In this document: positions 17,763 to 25,616 of the stretch, piece by piece
Numbering within the stretch: position 1 is the first letter of the stretch
Layout of the letters: every line of letters begins with the position of its first letter
DNA from: Crocinitomicaceae bacterium
Lineage (GTDB): Bacteria; Bacteroidota; Bacteroidia; Flavobacteriales_D; Crocinitomicaceae
Length of the DNA stretch: 64,000 nt
Assembly (NCBI GenBank): GCA_030730025.1
Contig: JANQWC010000028.1
Location: forward strand, 1-64,000
Reading direction: 5' to 3'
Translations under genes and position numbers: made by a program
Notes under the pieces: model-generated
Database searches by the model: none
What the model was told of the DNA's origin: nothing
What the model saw: only the letters and a program-made list of their open reading frames with translations

Positions 17763-19154
17763 TTACAAGTGGATCACTTCGCCGTAGGCTGCTGCTGCAG
17801 CTTCCATGATGGCTTCAGACATTGTAGGGTGCGGGTGAACTGTTTTGATGAGTTCTTCGCCCGTAGTTTCTAATTTGCGAACGGCAACGAGTTCTGCGAC
17901 CATTTCGGTGACGTTGGCACCAATCATGTGGCCGCCGAGGAGTTCGCCGTATTTGGCGTCGAAAATGAGCTTGACAAAACCGTCTTTGGCACCGGCAGCG
18001 CTCGCTTTACCAGAGGCAGAGAACGGGAATTTGCCGACTTTGATTTCGTAACCCGCTTCTTTGGCTGCTTTTTCGGTCATGCCGACGCTTGCCACTTCAG
18101 GAGAGCAGTAGGTACAACCCGGGATGTTGCCGTAGTTGAGTGGCTCTGGGTGGTGACCCGCGATTTTTTCGACACAAATGATGCCTTCTGCTGATGCAAC
18201 GTGTGCCAAAGCTGGGCCTGGAACGACATCGCCAATGGCGTAATAGCCTGGTAAATTGGTTTGGTAGTAGTCGTTGACTAAAATACGACCCTTGTCTACG
18301 ACAATACCGAGTTCTTCGAGGCCGATGTTTTCGATGTTGGTAACGACGCCAGCTGCTGAAAGCACGACATCACATTCGATTTTCTCTTCGCCTTTGGCTG
18401 TCTTGATGCTGACTACACAGCCATTTCCGCTGGTGTCCACTGATTCAACAGAAGCGTTGGTGAGGATATTGATGCCAGCCTTTTTGAAGGATTTTTCGAG
18501 TTGTTTTGAAACGTCTTCGTCTTCGACAGGGACGATATTAGGAAGGTATTCTACAACCGTTACTTCCGTGCCGATGGCATTATAGAAATAAGCAAATTCA
18601 ACGCCGATGGCGCCTGAGCCTACAACTACTAATTTTTTAGGTTGGGTAGGGAGGGTCATGGCTTGGCGGTAACCAATGATTTTGGTGCCGTCTTGTGGTA
18701 AATTAGGCAGTTGGCGTGAGCGCGAACCAGTTGCGATGATAACGCCTTTGGCTGCGGTGTAGGTGGTTTTGTTACCGCTTTCGTCGGTCACTTCTACCGC
18801 TTTACCAGCTTTTAAAACACCGTTGCCTTTGAGCACATCGATTTTGTTTTTCTTCATCAAGAATTGGATGCCGTTAGACATGCCGTTGGCTACATCGCGG
18901 CTGCGCTTGATCATGGCGCCGAAGTCAGCACTGCTTTCTTTGACGTTGATACCGTAGTCTGCGGCGTGCTGCAAGTATTCGTAAACATTGGCGCTCTTGA
19001 TGAGTGCTTTTGTTGGGATACAGCCCCAATTGAGGCAAACTCCGCCTAGCGATTCTTTTTCTACAATAGCAGTTTTTAGGCCTAACTGTGAGGCGCGAAT
19101 GGCGGTGACGTATCCGCCCGGGCCGCTACCCACAACAATGATGTCGTAACTCAT
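17763..19154 (-). CDS. lpdA: Dihydrolipoyl dehydrogenase
   Basis: E3 component of 2-oxoacid dehydrogenase and glycine cleavage complexes. It reoxidises dihydrolipoamide with NAD+. The 463-aa chain has the FAD-binding GSGPGGY motif, redox-active disulfide GGVCLNWGCIP and NAD-binding GSGAIGVEF. The C-terminal catalytic His is in HPHPTMSEA. It stands alone here, although gcvT, another glycine cleavage gene, is at 31.3 kb. A TAAATTTG element lies 20 nt upstream. Confidence 0.96.
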   Translation of the reverse strand: MSYDIIVVGSGPGGYVTAIRASQLGLKTAIVEKESLGGVCLNWGCIPTKALIKSANVYEYLQHAADYGINVKESSADFGAMIKRSRDVANGMSNGIQFLMKKNKIDVLKGNGVLKAGKAVEVTDESGNKTTYTAAKGVIIATGSRSRQLPNLPQDGTKIIGYRQAMTLPTQPKKLVVVGSGAIGVEFAYFYNAIGTEVTVVEYLPNIVPVEDEDVSKQLEKSFKKAGINILTNASVESVDTSGNGCVVSIKTAKGEEKIECDVVLSAAGVVTNIENIGLEELGIVVDKGRILVNDYYQTNLPGYYAIGDVVPGPALAHVASAEGIICVEKIAGHHPEPLNYGNIPGCTYCSPEVASVGMTEKAAKEAGYEIKVGKFPFSASGKASAAGAKDGFVKLIFDAKYGELLGGHMIGANVTEMVAELVAVRKLETTGEELIKTVHPHPTMSEAIMEAAAAAYGEVIHL

Positions 19155-19174
19155 TTTTTCAAAGTTTTAAGGGA

Positions 19175-19182
19175 CAAATTTA
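19175..19182 (-). promoter_or_regulatory. -7 element of lpdA
   Basis: TAAATTTG on the minus strand fits TAnnTTTG, 20 nt before the lpdA ATG. It lies back to back with the purL promoter. Confidence 0.45.
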
Positions 19183-19218
19183 AGGCGAAAAATTGAAAGA
19201 TGCTATCCGATTAATCGT

Positions 19219-19226
19219 TACTTTTG
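19219..19226 (+). promoter_or_regulatory. -7 element of purL
   Basis: TACTTTTG fits TAnnTTTG, 21 nt before ATG 19248. It overlaps the TTG used by the ORF track as a start, which argues against that upstream start. Confidence 0.45.
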
Positions 19227-19247
19227 TCTTTGAATTCTCAATACTGT

Positions 19248-21485
19248 ATGGAAACCAATCACCAAAAAGAAGCTACGCTAGAACAAGCCATCGATTTAGG
19301 CCTCCGCGCCGACGAATTTGAACACGTCAAAGAAATCCTTGGCCGCACTCCAAATTTTACCGAAACAGCTGTTTACTCCGTCATGTGGAGTGAGCACTGC
19401 TCGTACAAAAACTCCATTCTTTGGCTCAAAACACTGCCCAAAGATGGCCCGCATATGTTGGTCAAAGCTGGTGAAGAAAACGCTGGTTTGGTCGATATCG
19501 GCGATGGTTTGGGTTGTGTTTTTAAAATTGAATCTCACAATCACCCTAGTGCTCTAGAGCCTTACCAAGGCGCAGCAACCGGTGTGGGCGGCATCAACCG
19601 CGACATCTTTACGATGGGCGCACGTCCTATTGCCCAACTCAACTCCCTGCGTTTTGGCAATATTGAAGAAGCGCGCACCAAATGGTTGGTCAAAGGTGTA
19701 ACTAAAGGCATCGGCGACTACGGCAACGCTTTTGGTATTCCAATTGTGGGTGGCGAAGTCTTCTTCGACGAATCTTACAACACCAACCCGCTCGTCAATG
19801 CTTTCTCTGCGGGCATCATCGACACCAAAAAAATCATCTCAGCTACGGCAAAAGGTCCGGGCAACCCAGTTTTTATCGTTGGTTCTGCCACTGGTAAAGA
19901 CGGTATCGCCGGTGCTGCTTTTGCCTCTAAAGACATCACCGAAGAATCTGCCAACGACCTCCCATCGGTACAAGTAGGCGATCCATTTATGGAAAAACTA
20001 CTGCTCGAAGCCACCATGGAGCTCTCCATGACCGACGCCATCGTCGGGATGCAAGATATGGGCGCCGCTGGTATCACTTGTTCTACTTGTGAAATGAGCG
20101 CAGCGGGCAATGTCGGTATGGAAATTTTCCTCGACCGCGTACCAACCCGTCAAGAAAACATGTTGCCTTACGAAATCCTCTTGTCAGAGTCTCAAGAGCG
20201 CATGCTCGTGGTGGTTCAAAAAGGCAAAGAGCAAGTCGTGAAAGACATCTTTGACAAATGGGACCTCCATGCAGAAGAAATCGGTCACGTCACCGACACC
20301 GGCCGCATCCGTTACTACATGGGTGGTGAGCTCGTGGGCGATGTGCCTGCCGAATCACTCGTTTTAGGAGGCGGTGCGCCACAATACAAGCGCGAATACA
20401 CCGAGCCTGCTTATTACCAAGAATTCAAAAAATTCGACATCTCTCAGGTTGCCGAACCTCAAGACCTCAAAGTGGTGGCTGACGCCATGCTCGGCTTGCC
20501 AAATATCGCCTCTAAGCGTTGGGTTTACGAACAATACGACTCTATGGTCGGTACCCGCAACATGACCACCAATCGCCCGTCAGATGCAGGCATCGTCAAT
20601 ATCAAAGGCACCAACAAAGCCCTCGCCATGACCGTAGACTGCAACTCGCGCTACGTCAATGCCGATCCAGAAATTGGCACCATGATCGCCGTTTCTGAAG
20701 CGGCGCGCAACATCACCTGTGCCGGCGGAAACCCGAGTGCCATCACCAATTGCCTCAACTTCGGCAATCCTTACAATCCAGAATCTTACTGGCAATTTGT
20801 GGGCGCCATCAAAGGCATGTCTGCAGCTTGCTTGAAATTCGAAACACCCGTAACAGGCGGCAACGTCTCTTTTTACAACCAAACCGTCATGAACGGCAAA
20901 GAAGTGCCGGTTTTCCCGACTCCAACGATCGGCATGATCGGCATTGTCCCGGACAAAGACAAAATCATGACCCTCGATTTCAAGCAAAAAGGGGACCTCA
21001 TTTTCTTGATCGGCGACTACACCGAAGACATCTCCTCTTCCGAATACCTCGCCACTTACCACGGCGTCAAAGCTTCGCCAGCACCTTATTTTGATCTCGA
21101 CAAAGAATTTCAAATGCACCAAGCCCTCAAAGGCCTGATTGCAGAAGGTTTGGTCAATGCTGTACACGACGTCGCCGACGGTGGTCTTTACGTTTCGCTC
21201 GTCGAGATGTCTATGCCGAGAGGTTTAGGTTTTGATATCGTTTCCGATGCCGACATCCGCCTAGACGCCTTCTTATTTGGCGAAGGTCAGGGCCGAGCAG
21301 TGGTATCCGTTACCGAAGAACAAGAAGAAGCATTTGTAGAATACATGGTCGCTTCTGGCGTCAACATGACCCTACTTGGGCACGTCACCAAAGGCAAACT
21401 TCAAATTGACGAACAACATTATGGGTTCATTACCGAAGCCAAAGACATTTACGACAACGCCTTAGGCGCACACTTAGAAAAATAA
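19248..21485 (+). CDS. purL: FGAM synthase subunit PurL (small type)
   Basis: ATP-dependent conversion of FGAR to FGAM in purine synthesis. The protein is about 745 aa, the length of the Bacillus-type PurL that works with separate PurQ and PurS. It is not the ~1200-1300-aa single-chain form. Motifs include [12 protein letters not shown] near residue 45, [16 protein letters not shown], and the second-half [16 protein letters not shown]. The ORF track's TTG start at 19224 is rejected in favour of ATG 19248 (METNHQ). purQ and purS are not in this window. DUF4290 follows 2 bp later. Confidence 0.94.
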   Translation: METNHQKEATLEQAIDLGLRADEFEHVKEILGRTPNFTETAVYSVMWSEHCSYKNSILWLKTLPKDGPHMLVKAGEENAGLVDIGDGLGCVFKIESHNHPSALEPYQGAATGVGGINRDIFTMGARPIAQLNSLRFGNIEEARTKWLVKGVTKGIGDYGNAFGIPIVGGEVFFDESYNTNPLVNAFSAGIIDTKKIISATAKGPGNPVFIVGSATGKDGIAGAAFASKDITEESANDLPSVQVGDPFMEKLLLEATMELSMTDAIVGMQDMGAAGITCSTCEMSAAGNVGMEIFLDRVPTRQENMLPYEILLSESQERMLVVVQKGKEQVVKDIFDKWDLHAEEIGHVTDTGRIRYYMGGELVGDVPAESLVLGGGAPQYKREYTEPAYYQEFKKFDISQVAEPQDLKVVADAMLGLPNIASKRWVYEQYDSMVGTRNMTTNRPSDAGIVNIKGTNKALAMTVDCNSRYVNADPEIGTMIAVSEAARNITCAGGNPSAITNCLNFGNPYNPESYWQFVGAIKGMSAACLKFETPVTGGNVSFYNQTVMNGKEVPVFPTPTIGMIGIVPDKDKIMTLDFKQKGDLIFLIGDYTEDISSSEYLATYHGVKASPAPYFDLDKEFQMHQALKGLIAEGLVNAVHDVADGGLYVSLVEMSMPRGLGFDIVSDADIRLDAFLFGEGQGRAVVSVTEEQEEAFVEYMVASGVNMTLLGHVTKGKLQIDEQHYGFITEAKDIYDNALGAHLEK

Positions 21486-21487
21486 AC

Positions 21488-22141
21488 ATGGAATACAACA
21501 CCACGCGTGGTCCGCTCATTTTGCCAGAATACGGTCGCAACGTCCAGAACATGATCGCTCATGCCATGGAACTCCCCAACCGCACTGAGCGCAACCTCGC
21601 TGCCAAAGCCATTATCGAAGTGATGGGACAGCTCAACCCGCACCTGCGCGATGTCGAGGACTACCGCCACAAGCTCTGGACACACTTATTCGTGATGTCT
21701 AATTTCGAGTTCGATGTAGATTCTCCATATGACAAACCAAAGCCAGAGGTGCTCAACGAGAAGCCACAGCGCATGACCTACCCCTCGAGCAAAATTCGCT
21801 TCGGTCATTACGGAAAGTATACGCAGGCGATTTTAGAGGCTTCCAAAGAGGTGACCATTCCAGAGGAAAAAGAATTCCTCAAAACCACCATGGCCAACTT
21901 CATGAAAAAACAGTTTTTGGCCTACAACAACGACACCGTCGAAAACAACGTTATTGCCCAGCAGCTCAAAGAACTTTCCAAAGGTGACCTCATTTTGGAA
22001 AACCCCGATGATTTAGTCCATACCAACACCCTGCTCAAAACCATGGGTATTGGTCAAAATCAGCAGAAAAACCAACGCTTTAACAAGCAAAAGAGCAACA
22101 ACAACAATAAGTACAAAAAGAAAAAATTCATCAAAAAATAA
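21488..22141 (+). CDS. DUF4290 protein
   Basis: This 217-aa protein matches the Bacteroidota DUF4290 family, with EYNTTRGPLILPEYGRN at the start and VMGQLNPHLRDV in the middle. Its function is unknown, and as I recall it usually sits directly upstream of murA, as here (3 bp). The last ~30 residues are Asn/Lys-rich (QRFNKQKSNNNNKYKKKK) and probably disordered, which could suit nucleic-acid or membrane-surface binding. Likely co-transcribed from purL through tlpA. Confidence 0.88.
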   Translation: MEYNTTRGPLILPEYGRNVQNMIAHAMELPNRTERNLAAKAIIEVMGQLNPHLRDVEDYRHKLWTHLFVMSNFEFDVDSPYDKPKPEVLNEKPQRMTYPSSKIRFGHYGKYTQAILEASKEVTIPEEKEFLKTTMANFMKKQFLAYNNDTVENNVIAQQLKELSKGDLILENPDDLVHTNTLLKTMGIGQNQQKNQRFNKQKSNNNNKYKKKKFIKK

Positions 22142-22144
22142 AGC

Positions 22145-23452
22145 ATGGCTTCTTTTGAAATTTACGGTGGCAAGCCACTCAAAGGTGAAATCATTCCGCA
22201 AGGCGCAAAAAACGAGGCGCTACAAGTGCTTTGTGCACCTTTACTGACCTCAGAAAAAGTCACGATATCCAATATTCCAGATATCGTCGATGTCAATAAA
22301 CTCATCGCTTTATTGCAAACGATGGGTGTGAAGGTCGAAAAAGTCGAGAAAGGCACTTATATCTTTCAAGCCAAAGAAATTGACCTCGCCTACCTAGAAA
22401 CGGAAGATTTCAAAAAGCGAGCTTCTTCTTTGCGCGGCTCCATCATGATTGTCGGGCCCTTGCTCGCACGTTACGGCCGAGGCTTTATCCCAAAGCCAGG
22501 CGGAGACAAAATTGGACGCCGTCGCCTAGACACCCACTTTGAAGGATTTGCGCTCTTAGGTGCCAAATTCAACTACGACGCCGGTGAGCATTTCTACTCT
22601 GTAGAAGCTGCCGACCTCAAAGGTACTTTTATTCACCTAGACGAAGCATCTGTGACCGGCACAGCCAATATCCTGATGGCGGCTGTCATGGCAGAAGGTG
22701 AAACCACATTTTACAACGCCGCTTGCGAGCCTTACATCCAGCAACTCTGTAAAATGCTCAATTCAATGGGTGCCCAAATCACCGGAATTGGCTCCAATAT
22801 GCTCAAAATTCAAGGTGTGAAGTCACTCGGTGGCTGTTTTCACCGCATTTTGCCCGACATGATCGAAATCGGGAGCTTCATTGGCTTGGCCGCCATGACC
22901 CAATCCGAAATCACCATCAAAGATGTCTCTTGGGAAAACCTCGGCATCATTCCAAATGTTTTCAGAAGACTCGGCATCAAATTAGAGCGCCGTGGAGACG
23001 ACATCTTTGTTCCGGCGCAAGAGAAATACGAAATCGAAACCTTCATCGATGGCTCGATCATGACCATCTACGATGCGCCATGGCCAGGTTTTACGCCTGA
23101 CCTCCTTTCTATTATCTTAGTGGTGGCCACACAAGCCAAAGGCTCTGTGCTCATTCATCAAAAAATGTTTGAATCTCGCCTATTCTTTGTCGATAAACTC
23201 ATCGACATGGGCGCCCAAATTATCCTTTGCGATCCGCACCGCGCTACTGTCATTGGCCTCAATCGCGAGCACGACCTCAAAGGCATTGAAATGACCTCTC
23301 CCGATATCCGTGCCGGTGTGTCGCTTTTGATTGCCGCTTTGTCTGCAAAAGGAAAAAGCGTGATCCACAACATCGAGCAAATTGACCGCGGCTACCAAGA
23401 CATCGAATACCGCCTCAACAACATCGGTGCCGACATCAGAAGAATCGGATGA
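22145..23452 (+). CDS. murA: UDP-GlcNAc 1-carboxyvinyltransferase with Asp at the fosfomycin site
   Basis: MurA transfers enolpyruvate from PEP to UDP-GlcNAc, the first committed step of peptidoglycan synthesis. The 435-aa protein aligns over its whole length. The catalytic loop reads KPGGDKIGRRRLDTH where E. coli has LPGGCTIGARPVDLH. Asp121 therefore replaces the Cys115 that fosfomycin alkylates. C-to-D versions in other bacteria stay active and resist fosfomycin. The Lys-Asn pair near the N-terminus (GAKNEAL) is present. The stop overlaps the thioredoxin-like gene by 4 bp. Confidence 0.96.
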   Translation: MASFEIYGGKPLKGEIIPQGAKNEALQVLCAPLLTSEKVTISNIPDIVDVNKLIALLQTMGVKVEKVEKGTYIFQAKEIDLAYLETEDFKKRASSLRGSIMIVGPLLARYGRGFIPKPGGDKIGRRRLDTHFEGFALLGAKFNYDAGEHFYSVEAADLKGTFIHLDEASVTGTANILMAAVMAEGETTFYNAACEPYIQQLCKMLNSMGAQITGIGSNMLKIQGVKSLGGCFHRILPDMIEIGSFIGLAAMTQSEITIKDVSWENLGIIPNVFRRLGIKLERRGDDIFVPAQEKYEIETFIDGSIMTIYDAPWPGFTPDLLSIILVVATQAKGSVLIHQKMFESRLFFVDKLIDMGAQIILCDPHRATVIGLNREHDLKGIEMTSPDIRAGVSLLIAALSAKGKSVIHNIEQIDRGYQDIEYRLNNIGADIRRIG

Positions 23453-23973
23453 GAAAGTCGAGCATCCTCATTATAGCCCTTGTTGCCGCATTTGCTTGCT
23501 ATGCGCTGTGCTTTAGGCAAGAGGCAACTGCTATGGTGCCAACAGACGCCACCGCGCCAGAAATTGCATTGGTGTCGCCAAAAGGCAAAACCCTCAAACT
23601 ATCTAGCTTGCGTGGCAAAATGGTGTTGGTAGATTTCTGGGCTTCTTGGTGTGGTCCGTGCCGCAAAGAAAGCCCCAATGTGGTAGAGGCTTATCAAAAG
23701 TACCATCAAAAAGAATTCAAAGGCGCTAAAGGTTTTGAGGTTTTCAGTGTTTCTCTCGATCGCGATCAAGAGGCTTGGAAACAAGCTATTCTCGCAGACA
23801 AACTCGTCTGGAAATACCACGTACTCGACGCACAAGGTTTGGCTGCTGCCAATTACCAAGTTGCTACCATTCCAAATGCATTTTTGCTGGATGGCAACGG
23901 CGTTATTGTGGCAAGTGGTGCACAGCTGCGCGGTCTCAACCTGCACATTACCTTAGATAAATTCTTGAAGTAA
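23449..23973 (+). CDS. TlpA-like thioredoxin-fold protein
   Basis: This 174-aa protein has an N-terminal hydrophobic signal or anchor (residues 5-20), which places the rest in the periplasm. The AhpC/TSA-Redoxin-type fold contains WASWCGPC, with redox cysteines 68 and 71. A cis-Pro segment (ATIPNAFLLD) follows near the C-terminus. It likely reduces or exchanges disulfides in the envelope. The ATG overlaps the murA stop (ATGA), so the two are translationally coupled. There is no adjacent partner to indicate a specific client. Confidence 0.88.
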   Translation: MRKSSILIIALVAAFACYALCFRQEATAMVPTDATAPEIALVSPKGKTLKLSSLRGKMVLVDFWASWCGPCRKESPNVVEAYQKYHQKEFKGAKGFEVFSVSLDRDQEAWKQAILADKLVWKYHVLDAQGLAAANYQVATIPNAFLLDGNGVIVASGAQLRGLNLHITLDKFLK

Positions 23974-23983
23974 GCGTTAAGCG

Positions 23984-24847
23984 CTAGATGCGCTCTAAAA
24001 CGTAAGTGATGAGCTCGTCCATTGCCGTCTCAATTCCGGTAGAAAAGATTTCCTGAGGCCTATTGGCTACGCCCAAACAAATACTCGTACAACGATGTCC
24101 GAGTGCTTTTCCGAGCGCAAAAATAGCCGAGCTTTCCATCTCAAAGTTGACAATCTGCTGCCCGTTGTCATTGAATTTTTCAAGGGCACGGTGGATGTCA
24201 GGCATTTTGCTTGCCAATCTCAAAGACCTACCTTGTGGGCCGTAAAACCCAGAGCTCGTTACCGTGATTCCCTTTCTGACCCGATCTGATGCCAGTTTTT
24301 GGACCATTTCCGAACTTGCTGCACTCAAGTAGGGTACAACGCCTCCGGGGAAGTGAACTTGCGTGTTGATTTGAGTCAATAGGTGTTGCTCCTCTTTACT
24401 GAAATCAATGGGGTAGAAGTGCGCGATGTTATCTAGACCCAGCGCGTGGGTAGAAAGCACAAATGAGTGCAGGGGCATGTCAGATTGGAGCATGCCGCAG
24501 GTGCCAATTCGAACGATTTCTAGACTGGTTTTTTCTTGTTTTTCTGCGCGCGCTGCCAGATTGATGTTCACCAATGCATCGAGCTCGGCCATGCAAATAT
24601 CGATGTTGTCGGTACCAATGCCAGTGGAAAGCACTGTAAGGCGCTTGCCTTGGAAGGTGCCCGTGTGGCTTACAAATTCGCGGTGCTGCACACGGCTTTC
24701 GGTGTGATCAAAAAAGCGGGAGATTTTAGCAACCCGATCTTGGTCGCCGACTAAAATGACTTTGGTGGCCAATTGATGGGGCTGCAGCCCGAGGTGATAA
24801 ACGGCTCCGTTTGCATCGAGAACCAATTCTGTTGCTGGAAACTGCAT
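23984..24847 (-). CDS. Nucleoside phosphorylase (uridine phosphorylase-like)
   Basis: The 287-aa protein has the phosphate-site motif VGDQDRV, STGIGTDNIDI and IGTCGMLQ. A later FEMESSAIFALG segment (Glu-Met-Glu) normally binds the ribose. These place it in the PNP/UDP family that cleaves nucleosides with phosphate. Uridine phosphorylase is the closest guess, but the base preference is not certain. It is the last gene of a leftward group after the DUF4197 lipoprotein (25 bp). Confidence 0.85.
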   Translation of the reverse strand: MQFPATELVLDANGAVYHLGLQPHQLATKVILVGDQDRVAKISRFFDHTESRVQHREFVSHTGTFQGKRLTVLSTGIGTDNIDICMAELDALVNINLAARAEKQEKTSLEIVRIGTCGMLQSDMPLHSFVLSTHALGLDNIAHFYPIDFSKEEQHLLTQINTQVHFPGGVVPYLSAASSEMVQKLASDRVRKGITVTSSGFYGPQGRSLRLASKMPDIHRALEKFNDNGQQIVNFEMESSAIFALGKALGHRCTSICLGVANRPQEIFSTGIETAMDELITYVLERI

Positions 24848-24872
24848 GCGTCAGTGGCTAGGGAAGATGAAT

Positions 24873-25610
24873 TTAAAGCGATCCGAAAACCTTAGCGAGG
24901 AGGTCTGTAACGCGTGCCGCAGGGTTGACACGGATTTTGTCTTCTTCTTGCTGAACCATCAAAAACAAGCCGTCTATGGCACGCTGTGTAACGAACGCGT
25001 CTAGGTCTGGGTTGATTTTTTCTCCGCCTGTGAGGGCCATGGCTTGGTTGTATTTGTTCATGAGTGGTGTCCACTTTGCAGTGAGGCTCACTTTAGCAGT
25101 AGCTTCCTTTACCTTTGGCAAGAAAGCATTGCAAAGTTGTTGGCTTGTTTGGTTTTTCAGAAAAGCAGTAGCTGCGCCGTTTCCACCTTTCAAAATGGCA
25201 AAACCATCTTGCACACTCATGTTGAGAATGGCCTGTGTAAAAATAGGTAGGGCTTCTTTAACTGCTTCTTCTGCCGCTCTATTGAGCGTAGTCTCGAATT
25301 GCTCGACTTGGTTGTTCATGCCAAGCTGTAAGGCTTTTTCTTTTACTTTAAGGGCGTCAGGAGGGAAGGGTAGTCTAATTTGTGCATTCCCCAAAAAGCC
25401 ATCCACTACAGCGCTTTGGTTCACTGCATTTTTGATGCCCACTTGTAACGCTTCTTTGAGGCCAGAAATGACTTCGGCGTTGGTGAGTTGTGGTGCTGTA
25501 GGAGGCGCCGTGGCACTCGTTACGCCGCTGGCCATGCTCATGAGTTCTAGTGAGATTTTGGAGCATTGCGCAACAAAGAGAGAAAGAAATGAAATCAGGA
25601 GTATTTTCAT
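24873..25610 (-). CDS. DUF4197 lipoprotein
   Basis: This 245-aa protein begins with a short hydrophobic signal and a lipobox-like FVAQC. The family pattern NAEVISGLKEALQVGIKNAV is followed by long helices to the C-terminus (VTDLLAKVFGSL). DUF4197 has no established function. It lies 6 bp downstream of the T9SS type-B gene, so it is probably on the same transcript. Confidence 0.83.
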   Translation of the reverse strand: MKILLISFLSLFVAQCSKISLELMSMASGVTSATAPPTAPQLTNAEVISGLKEALQVGIKNAVNQSAVVDGFLGNAQIRLPFPPDALKVKEKALQLGMNNQVEQFETTLNRAAEEAVKEALPIFTQAILNMSVQDGFAILKGGNGAATAFLKNQTSQQLCNAFLPKVKEATAKVSLTAKWTPLMNKYNQAMALTGGEKINPDLDAFVTQRAIDGLFLMVQQEEDKIRVNPAARVTDLLAKVFGSL

Positions 25611-25616
25611 GGCAAC

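Noticed and set aside
20580-21167. 195-aa minus-strand ORF inside purL
   Set aside because: It is antisense to a well-supported gene, and its Phe/Val/Asp/Gly-rich sequence is the shadow pattern of purL codons.
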